Origin: CAZAPG01 sp964486935
GTDB lineage: Bacteria > Chloroflexota > Anaerolineae > 4572-78 > J111
NCBI GenBank assembly: GCA_964486935.1
Contig: CAZAPG010000010.1
Span: forward strand, 1-64,000
Length of the DNA stretch: 64,000 nt
Reading direction: 5' to 3'
The position numbers and the translations under genes are program-made. The notes under the pieces are model-generated. The model saw only the letters and a program-made list of their open reading frames with translations. It ran no database searches and was not told where the DNA came from. Each line of letters begins with the position of its first letter. The stretch's first letter is position 1. Shown piece after piece: positions 8,122 to 15,215 of this stretch.

Positions 8122-8505
8122 TTACGGCGCGGGCCATTCGGGGGCCAAAAACTGCTGAATTTCCAGCAGGTAGCCGTTGGGGTCGCGTAAAAAGAAGTGG
8201 TAAATATTATAGGTGGAATTATGCGTGGGGGGCTGTTCAATGGTAACGCCCTGCTCGCGCAGGTAGGTGTACCACCGGTCAACGTGGTGGGTGGCCAGAG
8301 TGAAAATAACGCCCTGGGGCTGCCGGGGCGCCGAGTTGTTGTGACAAACCCCCAAAAAGCCGCTGCTGCTGACGCGGTAAATGCGGCAGTTGCCCTGGTC
8401 GAGCGCCAGGGCAAGGCCGATTATCTGCTCGTAAAAATGGGCGGTGGCCAGCAGGTCGCGGGTGTAAAAAAAAGTAACCTGCTGCTCGATGGGTGGGTGA
8501 GACAT
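8122..8505 (-). CDS. VOC superfamily (glyoxalase/bleomycin resistance-like) protein
   Basis: Protein of about 127 residues forming one vicinal-oxygen-chelate unit: a beta-alpha-beta-beta-beta start (VTFFYTRDLLATAHFYEQIIGL) and a second half ending NIYHFFLRDPNGYLLEIQQFL, where the Glu of YLLEIQ is the typical metal ligand at the end of the fold. VOC proteins include glyoxalases, dioxygenases and binding proteins, so the substrate cannot be named. The ATG at 8505 lies one base after the stop of the TPR gene, which is translational coupling; the in-frame GTG at 8529 lies inside the upstream gene and is less likely. It is the last gene of a three-gene minus-strand operon. Confidence 0.82.
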   Translation of the reverse strand: MSHPPIEQQVTFFYTRDLLATAHFYEQIIGLALALDQGNCRIYRVSSSGFLGVCHNNSAPRQPQGVIFTLATHHVDRWYTYLREQGVTIEQPPTHNSTYNIYHFFLRDPNGYLLEIQQFLAPEWPAP

Positions 8506-8506
8506 A

Positions 8507-9055
8507 TCAGGCCGGCTCCTGGTTATCACTTTGTCGGGTTAGCTGCTCGATATAATGTTTGGCGTCTTTATCATTGGGGTTGGCTTTGAGCGCCTGTTTG
8601 AACCAGCGGATGGCTTCTGCTGTTTCCCGGCGGTCTCGGTAAATGAGTCCCAAATTATAAGCCACATTGGGCGCTTTGGGGTTTAGATGCAAGGCTTGCT
8701 TAAAGGCCGCAATGGCCCGCTGCTGCTCCTCATCTTTGGCCAGTACGGGGTTGCCCAGGTAGGCTGCGCCCAGGTTGGTCCAGACCATGGGGTTATCCGG
8801 CTGGCGGCTGGTGAGAGGCTCTAACACGCTAACGGCCCTGGTGAATTTTTTGGCTAAAATATAAGCGCCTCCCAAATTGAGAGCAGCATCGGGGTTGTCG
8901 GTATCTAGCCGGTGGCTTTGCTCCAGTAAGCGAATGGCTTTTCCAATTTGACCCTCATGCAGGGCCTGCGTGCCCTGCCGCAACAAGTTTAAAAAATGAA
9001 GCTCTTTTTGCCGTTCGGCAAAGCCGGAGGAGGGTCTGTTTTTTCGTTTAGCCAC
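8507..9055 (-). CDS. TPR-repeat protein
   Basis: Soluble protein of about 182 residues with at least three tetratricopeptide repeats, recognisable from IRLLEQSHRLDTDNPDAALN, AVSVLEPLTSRQPDNPMVW, AIAAFKQALHLNPKAPN and AIRWFKQALKANPNDKDA. The N-terminus is basic (KRKNRPSSGFAERQKE). GTG 9055 is preferred over TTG 9061 because GGAG lies seven bases upstream. TPR proteins mediate protein-protein contacts and no partner can be named. It sits between an FxLYD membrane protein and the VOC gene in a compact operon. Confidence 0.85.
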   Translation of the reverse strand: MAKRKNRPSSGFAERQKELHFLNLLRQGTQALHEGQIGKAIRLLEQSHRLDTDNPDAALNLGGAYILAKKFTRAVSVLEPLTSRQPDNPMVWTNLGAAYLGNPVLAKDEEQQRAIAAFKQALHLNPKAPNVAYNLGLIYRDRRETAEAIRWFKQALKANPNDKDAKHYIEQLTRQSDNQEPA

Positions 9056-9067
9056 AATCAATCTCCG

Positions 9068-10033
9068 CTAGCGAGTATCTACGGCATCTTCTTCTACCTG
9101 AATGCGGTAGTGAAAATTATTGGGGTCGGTTTGGTGCTTTATTTTTATCTCAAACGCCGAGGTCTGGTTAGGCGCAACAATGCCGGCGTTGGCGTATCCC
9201 CAATTGGTGTTGACAACCTTGAAGTTGGCGTCGTAAACGGTGATAATCAGCTTGACCAGCGTGGGGTTTTGGCCCATGTTATGCACCTGGCCATGTACAT
9301 ACAGATAATCGGCTTCAATGCGACTGCTCTGGTTAAGCAGCACCAAGTTTTCTTGCAGTAGCGACTCGGAAATGTTGCCCTTAACTTGCAGCCTGTATTC
9401 TTTAATCAAGTCCCACTGGGCGCGGCGCAGGGTAATTAAGTCAAACGGGGCTTTACCGCCGGGAAAGATTACATCGGGCGCGGTAAAAGTGATTTTGGTG
9501 CCAATCACATTATCGGCTGCATCATACAGTTTGGCCACAACTTCTACAAACTCCATGGGCACATTGCTGTTATTTTGCACTTCGCCTACAATATGATACC
9601 AGCCCAGCGAGTCAACATAGCTTTGGTGGCTTAAAATTTCAAGCTGGGTTGACGCGCCGGCCTGCGCGGTTGCCCGCTCTGGCGGCGAAAGTTGGGCCAG
9701 GGTAGGGCTGGCGGGCGGCAGCGGCGTATCGGTTGCCGGCGGCGCGACGGTTTGCCTGGGCGTGGGGCCGGGGGTAACGGTTGGCAGCAACGGCAGCGGA
9801 GTTGTTAAAACCGGCGCGGTTGGCGTTGAGGCCGCCTGGGTAGAATAAGCTACAATATCTGCCGAAGTGGGTTGCGATAAATTTGCGCCAACGGTTGTAT
9901 TGTTGGCAAAAAGTTGCTCAAAAGGCGTGTTGCTACCCCAAAAACTGATTAAAATAAAACCGGCGCAATTAAAGAGAATAAAAATTGTCAGGGCTATCAA
10001 CCCTCCAACAATGAGTTGACTAAACTTAGGCAA
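9068..10033 (-). CDS. Membrane-anchored FxLYD-domain protein
   Basis: Protein of 321 residues. An N-terminal transmembrane helix (about 8-32) is followed by a Thr/Pro/Ser-rich linker (about 60-120) and two beta-sandwich repeats. The repeats show the FxLYD pattern: VGEVQNNSNVPMEFVEVVAK with KLYDAADNVIGT, and VHGQVHNMGQNPTLVKLIIT with TVYDANFKVVNT. It should expose the repeats outside the cytoplasmic membrane. The start is TTG at 10033 with AGGAG six bases upstream. It heads the operon with the TPR and VOC genes. FxLYD domains are common in monoderm bacteria, but their function is poorly known. Confidence 0.82.
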   Translation of the reverse strand: MPKFSQLIVGGLIALTIFILFNCAGFILISFWGSNTPFEQLFANNTTVGANLSQPTSADIVAYSTQAASTPTAPVLTTPLPLLPTVTPGPTPRQTVAPPATDTPLPPASPTLAQLSPPERATAQAGASTQLEILSHQSYVDSLGWYHIVGEVQNNSNVPMEFVEVVAKLYDAADNVIGTKITFTAPDVIFPGGKAPFDLITLRRAQWDLIKEYRLQVKGNISESLLQENLVLLNQSSRIEADYLYVHGQVHNMGQNPTLVKLIITVYDANFKVVNTNWGYANAGIVAPNQTSAFEIKIKHQTDPNNFHYRIQVEEDAVDTR

Positions 10034-10404
10034 TTAAAACTCCTCTGTAAATAGGAGTCCAGAGCTTGCTCTGCCAAACCAAGGTTTGGACTCCATTTTC
10101 ATTCTCGTTGCTGTCCCAAAGGGGCTGTCACACTTCCTTGAAAATAGACCCCCGCTTGCGCGCAAGCGGCGGGTGGGGGTCGGTTGAATTTTCATTCTTG
10201 TTGCCGCCGAAGGCGCAGGCTGGGTCCGTCTCCTGTAAAAATAGGCAGTTACAATAACGGGAGGCTTTGGACCACGTTCCGCGTTGTACGCACCACGCCC
10301 TACGTAACGTGGTGCGTAGAATATGAATTTCACCCTTTTGGGGTGCAAACTTTATTATACAGTACGCCACAGAAAAACAGAAAGTATGAGTCAGGAGGAA
10401 AGCC
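10034..10404. repeat. 371-base palindrome-rich spacer
   Basis: No convincing gene. The spacer holds a potential three-way junction at 10054-10094 (GGAGT/ACTCC enclosing AGAGC-TT-GCTCT and CCAAACC-AA-GGTTTGG), a perfect 16-base palindrome CGCTTGCGCGCAAGCG at 10153-10168, two diverged direct copies of ATTTTCATTCTCGTTGCTG (10095-10113 and 10188-10206), and a 10-bp stem ACGCACCACG/CGTGGTGCGT at 10288-10317. Its 3' end must contain the uspA promoter, but no clear -35/-10 pair was seen. Confidence 0.7.
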
Positions 10405-10890
10405 ATGCTCCAAAAAATTTTAGTGCCTCTGGATGGTTCCGGATTGGCCGAAAAAGCGCTGCCGTATGCCCAGGCAATAGCCCAAAAATTTGAAGCAAAA
10501 GAGATAATTTTGGTGTGGGTGTTGCAGCCGCCCACGGTTGTTACCATGGATTACGGGGGAATTACCGTTCCCGCCATTGACTCGATGATGGAGCACGCCG
10601 AGCAGGAGGCCGAGGCCTATTTGCGCCAGCTCCAGAGCCAATTTCAGCAGCAAAATATTCCCACCCGCTTTGTTGTGTTAAAAAGCTATTCGGTGCCTGA
10701 GGCCATTATTGAGCTGGCCGAACAGGAAAAAATTGACGTGATTGTTAAAACCACGCATGGCCGGTCGGGGTTGAGCCGTTGGCTGTTTGGCAATGTGGCT
10801 CTAAAGGTGCTGCAAGGCGCGCCCTGCCCCGTTTTTCTGGTGCGAGTCAGTAGCAAAGATCAAACCGACGCGCAGCCTGTAACTAATTAA
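10405..10890 (+). CDS. Universal stress protein, UspA family
   Basis: Single-domain universal stress protein of 161 residues. The N-terminus KILVPLDGSGLAEKALPYA is the classic UspA beta1-alpha1, and the C-terminal half has VVKTTHGRSGLSRWLFGNVA and APCPVFLVR. The nucleotide-binding motif of ATP-type members (G-2x-G-9x-G-S/T) is present in altered form: the first Gly is Thr and the final Ser/Thr is Asn, so ATP binding is uncertain. A strong AGGAGG site lies upstream of the ATG. The transglycosylase gene follows 24 bases later on the same strand and may be cotranscribed. Confidence 0.93.
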   Translation: MLQKILVPLDGSGLAEKALPYAQAIAQKFEAKEIILVWVLQPPTVVTMDYGGITVPAIDSMMEHAEQEAEAYLRQLQSQFQQQNIPTRFVVLKSYSVPEAIIELAEQEKIDVIVKTTHGRSGLSRWLFGNVALKVLQGAPCPVFLVRVSSKDQTDAQPVTN

Positions 10891-10914
10891 AGTTGAGGTA
10901 AAACGGGAGCGGAC

Positions 10915-11571
10915 ATGTTGGGTTGGGATTGGGCAAAACTCAAAGTCTCTGGCCGGGCGCGCCGGACTGGGCTAAAATTTGGCTTGATAGCCTTAGCTTC
11001 GCTTGGAATTTTGGCGCTGATATGGTTTTATCTTGAGCCGCCCGCCCCATCGCGCCCGCCGATTACCGGCCCGGCGCACCCCAAACCCCCTCCCGCCATA
11101 GAATTGACGTTTGAAGAAATGTTCCGGGAAGTTGCGTCGCGGCATAATTTGGATTGGCGCATTATCGAGGCGCTGGCCTACCGCGAAAGCAACATGGACC
11201 ATCTGGCGGTGGGCATTTCCGGCGAATATGGGTTGATGCAAATTTTGCCCTCTACATGGGAGGATTGGGCGCCCCGGGTTGGCGTGGATGACCCATTTGA
11301 CCCCTATAGCAATATTCGCGTTGGCGCAGCCTACCTGGCTTTTATGCGAGACCTGTGCGCCAGCCGGGGCCACTCCGAGCCGCACTGCATGGTGCTGGCC
11401 TATCACTGGGGGCCAAATCGGCTGGAGCAATTTTTTGCTGCCGGCGGCACATGGGAGCAGGTTCCGGCACTTCAACGCCACTACGCCACTGAAATTGTTC
11501 AGCTTTCTGCAACCCGCCGCCAAAATGCAGCCCTGTCTGCCACAATTTATCAGGCACAAATGAGCGATTAG
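10915..11571 (+). CDS. Membrane-anchored lytic transglycosylase (SLT fold)
   Basis: Protein of 218 residues with an N-terminal transmembrane helix (about 23-43), a Pro-rich linker and a lytic transglycosylase domain (about 65-200). The catalytic Glu is in ALAYRESNM, followed by the family signatures GEYGLMQILPSTW and DPFDPYSNIRVGAAYL, and then YHWGPNRL. It should cleave the glycan strands of peptidoglycan outside the membrane without hydrolysis. GGGAG precedes the ATG. Length and domain order fit small membrane-bound members. Confidence 0.92.
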   Translation: MLGWDWAKLKVSGRARRTGLKFGLIALASLGILALIWFYLEPPAPSRPPITGPAHPKPPPAIELTFEEMFREVASRHNLDWRIIEALAYRESNMDHLAVGISGEYGLMQILPSTWEDWAPRVGVDDPFDPYSNIRVGAAYLAFMRDLCASRGHSEPHCMVLAYHWGPNRLEQFFAAGGTWEQVPALQRHYATEIVQLSATRRQNAALSATIYQAQMSD

Positions 11572-11683
11572 CAGCCATCCCCTAATCTTCAAATTGCTAA
11601 TCTCGCCTTCGCCGGCGTATAGTTTGCGTAGGGTTAGCGGCAAGTTAGCATCCAATTTACGTCAAGTTGCCAGAAATAGGGGG

Positions 11684-11692
11684 TGGTATACT
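11684..11692 (+). promoter_or_regulatory. Extended -10 promoter for candidate small RNA
   Basis: TGGTATACT matches the extended -10 form TGnTATAAT at five of six hexamer positions. The expected start, six to eight bases downstream, falls at the 5' edge of the first hairpin of the candidate RNA. A TTGCCA lies only 14 bases upstream, too close for a normal -35. Confidence 0.5.
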
Positions 11693-11696
11693 GTAG

Positions 11697-11768
11697 GCGT
11701 CAATACAAAAATTGACGCTCTCTTCTCCTCCTTTTGGAAAAGCCGGGTCGTGGCAGCCCGGCTTTTTC
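11697..11768 (+). ncRNA. Candidate small RNA with CU-rich anti-Shine-Dalgarno linker
   Basis: Between an extended -10 element and a strong intrinsic terminator lies a short non-coding unit of about 72 bases. Its order is a perfect 8-bp hairpin (GCGTCAAT, loop ACAAAA, ATTGACGC; 11697-11718), a single-stranded pyrimidine linker TCTCTTCTCCTCCTTTT (11719-11735), and a terminator hairpin AAAAGCCGGG/CCCGGCTTTT (11738-11766) followed by T residues. The TCTCCTCC core is complementary to an AGGAGG-type ribosome site, as in several trans-acting small RNAs. It lies 125 bases after the transglycosylase stop and upstream of tex, so it could instead be a processed 3' UTR. No known RNA family was recognised. 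Confidence 0.5.
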
Positions 11769-11770
11769 GA
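11738..11770 (+). terminator. Strong intrinsic terminator
   Basis: A 10-bp stem AAAAGCCGGG/CCCGGCTTTT with a 9-base loop ends in TTTTTCG with a further T tract. It ends the candidate small RNA and any readthrough from the uspA-transglycosylase unit. Confidence 0.88.
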
Positions 11771-11858
11771 TTTTTGGCCCTCTTGCCGCTTTGCCCCTTC
11801 TGCGGTTCCGTGCTATTCTAAGCCCTCCTAAAACAACTTTATTTCACATGCTTTGAGC

Positions 11859-11890
11859 CACGTTTCACGTTGCCTCGTGCCTGGAACGTG
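11859..11890. repeat. CACGTT-type palindromic repeat
   Basis: CACGTTTC and GAACGTG form an imperfect stem around ACGTTGCCTCGTGCCTG, just upstream of the tex start. It belongs to the same loose family as the repeats at 10288-10317, 35121-35159 and 51946-51977 (ACGTTnnACGTTGC core with GTGC/CACG arms). Confidence 0.5.
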
Positions 11891-11914
11891 ATTTTTATTA
11901 CCAGAGGTAATCCT

Positions 11915-14095
11915 GTGAGTATCAACTTTGCTAAAACTATTGCTGCCGACCTGCAAGTGCGCCCGGAGCAGGTGGCCCGCTCTATTGAGTTGTTCGATGC
12001 TGAAAATACAGTACCTTTTGTAGCCCGCTACCGCAAAGAAGTAACCGGCGGCCTGGACGAGAGCCAACTGCGCGCCATTTTGGAACGGCTCACTTACCTG
12101 CGCAACCTGGCAGCCCGCAAAGAAACCGTGCTGCGCAGCATCGAAGAGCAAGGCAAACTCACCGACGAACTCCGCGCCCGTCTTGAGGCCGCCGCAACCC
12201 TGCAAGAAGTTGAAGACCTGTACCTGCCCTACAAACCCAAGCGCCGCACCCGCGCTACCGTGGCCCGCGAGCGCGGCCTGGAGCCGCTGGCCGGCCAGAT
12301 GCTGGCTCAGGATATAACCGGCGGCAATCCCCTGGAAATTGCGGCCAAATTTGTTAATAATGACGTACCCACCCCGGAAGACGCCCTGGCCGGCGCTCGC
12401 GATATCATTGCCGAAACTGTGGCCGAAGATGCCGACACCCGCACCATCGTGCGCGATAAAATGCGCCAGCAGGCCTGGCTGGCAGTTTCGGTGGCTGATA
12501 AGTCAAAAGATGAACGGGGCGTCTACAGCGATTATTACGATTACCGCGAACAACTCAACAAAGTGCCTCCCCACCGGCTGCTGGCCATCAATCGGGGCGA
12601 GCGAGACGGTGTTTTAAAAGTCAAACTGGATGGGCCGGATGACGAGCTTGTCCGGCGCATTCAAAAAAAGATGGTCAGCAACCCGCACTCCATTTTTAGC
12701 GACCATATCCGCCAGGCCGTGGCCGACGGCTACAAACGGCTGCTGGCCCCTTCGATTGAAACCGGCCTGCGCGGCGAGCTAACCGAAACCTCCGACGAGC
12801 ACGCCATTAAAACCTTTGGCGCTAATTTGCGCCAGCTGTTGCTGCAACCGCCCGTTCGGGGCAAAAAGGTAATTGGCATTGACCCCGGTTTTCGCACCGG
12901 CTGCAAAGTGGCCCTGGTAGACGACACCGGCAAATTTTTGGGCGGAACCACCATTTATCCCCATGAGCCGCAAAAACGATGGGACGAGGCCAAAAAAGTC
13001 CTGCTGAAATTAATTGAGCAAGGGGCCGATATTATTGCCATTGGCAACGGCACCGCCAGCCGCGAAACCGAAACCCTGGCCGCCGAAGTGCTGGGCGAAG
13101 CCCGCTCAAAATTGGGCAAAACCCGAGACCTGGCCTACATTATTGTTAACGAAGCCGGGGCGTCGGTCTACTCGGCCAGCGACCTGGCCCGGCAGGAGTT
13201 CCCCGATTTGGACGTGAGCATGCGCGGGGCTATCTCTATTGCCCGCCGTTTGCAAGACCCGCTGGCCGAACTGGTCAAAATTGACCCCAAATCTATTGGG
13301 GTGGGGCTGTACCAGCACGATGTTAACCAGAAACAACTGGTCGAAACGCTGGATGCCGTGGTAGAAAGCGCGGTAAACCACGTGGGCGTTGACGTAAACA
13401 CCGCCAGCGCGCCGCTGCTCAGTTACGTGGCCGGCATCAGCCGCCGCGTGGCCGACGCTATTGTCAAACATCGAGAAGCGCACGGCCCCTTTCGCAACCG
13501 CGAGCAACTGAAAAAAGTGAAGGGGTTGGGCGATAAAACTTACCAGCAGGCCATCGGCTTTTTAAAGATTCCTGGTGGCGGGCGTCCGCTGGATAACACC
13601 TTTATTCACCCCGAAAGCTACCCGGTGGTAGAGCGTCTGTTTGGCTACCTGGGCGCGCGCGGCGATGAGCGCGACCTGCCGGCCAAAATTGAGCGGCTGC
13701 GCGGGCAGCAATCGCTCACGGAGTTGGCCAACCAACTGGCAGTTGGCGAGCCAACCCTGGCCGATATTTTAGACTCGCTGGCCAAACCGGGCCGCGACCC
13801 CCGCGACGAACTTCCGCCGCCGCTATTACGGCAGGATGTTCTATCTATTGAGGATTTGCAAGAGGGGATGATTTTGAACGGCACCGTGCGTAACGTGGTT
13901 GATTTTGGCGCGTTTGTCGATATCGGCGTTAAGCAGGATGGGATGGTGCATATTAGCCAACTGGCTAACCGCTACATCAAAAGCCCGTTTGAGGTAGTGA
14001 GCGTGGGCGACATTATCAAGGTAAAAGTCATCAACATTGACGCCCAACGCGGACGAATTGGATTAAGTATGAAAGAGGTAGAACAACCCAAATGA
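11915..14095 (+). CDS. tex: Tex-family RNA-binding transcription accessory protein
   Basis: Protein of 726 residues with the full Tex layout: helical N-terminal region (about 1-310), YqgF/RNase H-like domain starting VIGIDPGFRTGCKVALVDD (about 325-450), helix-hairpin-helix region (DVNTASAPLLSYVAGI; about 490-560) and a C-terminal S1 RNA-binding domain (GMILNGTVRNVVDFGAFVDI; about 645-720). Tex binds nucleic acid and affects transcription. The GTG at 11915 was chosen because GAGG lies upstream and the protein then begins SINFAKTIA, in register with known Tex proteins; the upstream TTG at 11870 lies in a palindromic repeat. It overlaps the phosphatase gene by four bases. Confidence 0.95.
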   Translation: MSINFAKTIAADLQVRPEQVARSIELFDAENTVPFVARYRKEVTGGLDESQLRAILERLTYLRNLAARKETVLRSIEEQGKLTDELRARLEAAATLQEVEDLYLPYKPKRRTRATVARERGLEPLAGQMLAQDITGGNPLEIAAKFVNNDVPTPEDALAGARDIIAETVAEDADTRTIVRDKMRQQAWLAVSVADKSKDERGVYSDYYDYREQLNKVPPHRLLAINRGERDGVLKVKLDGPDDELVRRIQKKMVSNPHSIFSDHIRQAVADGYKRLLAPSIETGLRGELTETSDEHAIKTFGANLRQLLLQPPVRGKKVIGIDPGFRTGCKVALVDDTGKFLGGTTIYPHEPQKRWDEAKKVLLKLIEQGADIIAIGNGTASRETETLAAEVLGEARSKLGKTRDLAYIIVNEAGASVYSASDLARQEFPDLDVSMRGAISIARRLQDPLAELVKIDPKSIGVGLYQHDVNQKQLVETLDAVVESAVNHVGVDVNTASAPLLSYVAGISRRVADAIVKHREAHGPFRNREQLKKVKGLGDKTYQQAIGFLKIPGGGRPLDNTFIHPESYPVVERLFGYLGARGDERDLPAKIERLRGQQSLTELANQLAVGEPTLADILDSLAKPGRDPRDELPPPLLRQDVLSIEDLQEGMILNGTVRNVVDFGAFVDIGVKQDGMVHISQLANRYIKSPFEVVSVGDIIKVKVINIDAQRGRIGLSMKEVEQPK

Positions 14096-14829
14096 AGTTG
14101 TACATTATCAGACACGCGCAATCTACCAATAATGCCCTGGCCGACCAGCGCCGGCGCGTTTGCGACCCGCCGCTGACGGAACTTGGCTTTCGGCAGGCCC
14201 AACTGGTGGCCCACCATCTGGCCACCGGCAGCAACCCCGATTACGTCATCGGCCAGTCGGACGAGGATACAACGGCCCTGACAAAGCAGGGCTATAACAT
14301 TAAACACCTGTATTGTAGCGCCATGCACCGCGCTTTGCTCACCGCCCAGCCTATTGCCAGGGCGCTGGATTTGCGGCCAGAAGTTTGGGTAGACATCCAC
14401 GAGCACGGCGGCATTTTTTTAGAGCACGATGATGCGCGGGGCATTATTGGCTACCCCGGCAAAACCCGCCCCGAAATTCTTGAAGAGTTCCCCGATTATA
14501 TTTTGCCTGCTGAAATTACCAACGAAGGCTGGTGGAACCCGGCCAGCGGTATGGAAGATTGGCCGGCCTGTCATGGTCGAGCCATTAAAGTGGCTAACAC
14601 TTTACGTCAGTGGGCCGCCACCCGCAACGGCGAGCGCGTGGCCATTGTCTCGCACGGGGGCTTTATTGACGCGCTGCTCAAGGCCCTCACCTATCAACTG
14701 CCCAGCCCGCACCTGTTTTATCACCATTACAACACCGCCATTACCCGCGTAGATTTTCGGGCTGATGGCCGGGTAGATATTCGACACATCAACCGCTTTG
14801 ACCACCTGCCGCCGGAGTTAATATCGTAA
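14092..14829 (+). CDS. Histidine phosphatase family (phosphoglycerate mutase-like) protein
   Basis: Protein of 245 residues of the RHG/histidine phosphatase superfamily. The phospho-acceptor His lies in LYIIRHAQSTNN and the second catalytic His in VAIVSHGGFIDALL; CSAMHRALLTAQPIA supplies the usual mid-domain Arg. Members dephosphorylate sugar phosphates, nucleotides or phosphoproteins, and the substrate here cannot be told. Its ATG overlaps the tex stop codon (ATGA), so the two are translationally coupled. Confidence 0.88.
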   Translation: MKLYIIRHAQSTNNALADQRRRVCDPPLTELGFRQAQLVAHHLATGSNPDYVIGQSDEDTTALTKQGYNIKHLYCSAMHRALLTAQPIARALDLRPEVWVDIHEHGGIFLEHDDARGIIGYPGKTRPEILEEFPDYILPAEITNEGWWNPASGMEDWPACHGRAIKVANTLRQWAATRNGERVAIVSHGGFIDALLKALTYQLPSPHLFYHHYNTAITRVDFRADGRVDIRHINRFDHLPPELIS

Positions 14830-14867
14830 AGGCGGAGTGACTATCGTCCGGGGGCATCAGGGTTTAA

Positions 14868-15125
14868 TCAGGTCTGGCGGGATTGGGGCGTTTCCTGGCC
14901 CGGCTCTTTGGATTCTACCATATCAATAAAGCTGTCAACCAGGCTGCGCACGGCCAGTAGCTGCTCTTTGGCAGCGTTGCGCATGTGGGTTTCAAATTCT
15001 GACGTGTCGAGATGAACTTTTTTGAATTTTACATGCGGCCCGCACATTCCCTCAAAGCCACCGCGCAGCCATTCATCAAACCTGAATTCTTTGAAAGGGC
15101 CGTTGTCATCTGCTCTGTTTGCCAT
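14868..15125 (-). CDS. Small conserved-looking protein of unknown function
   Basis: Protein of 85 residues, acidic and without transmembrane segments. The N-terminal half has FRFDEWLRGGFEGMCGPHVKF and the C-terminal half is a predicted amphipathic helix (HMRNAAKEQLLAVRSLVDSF) with a polar tail. A GAGGTGAG ribosome site lies four bases before the ATG, supporting a real gene. It is convergent with the phosphatase and lies upstream of nothing on its own strand. I do not recognise the family. The helix resembles those of small coiled-coil accessory proteins. Confidence 0.62.
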   Translation of the reverse strand: MANRADDNGPFKEFRFDEWLRGGFEGMCGPHVKFKKVHLDTSEFETHMRNAAKEQLLAVRSLVDSFIDMVESKEPGQETPQSRQT

Positions 15126-15215
15126 TGTCTCACCTCGCTTGGTTGGTTAATTTTACCGATTTTTGTAGAGATAATATACCCCCGGGGCCATCCGCCGTCA
15201 ACCACAATCCAGAGC

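Noticed and set aside
10128..10547. Minus-strand frame of 139 residues across the spacer and uspA
   Set aside because: Covers palindromic repeats and is antisense to the conserved uspA N-terminus.
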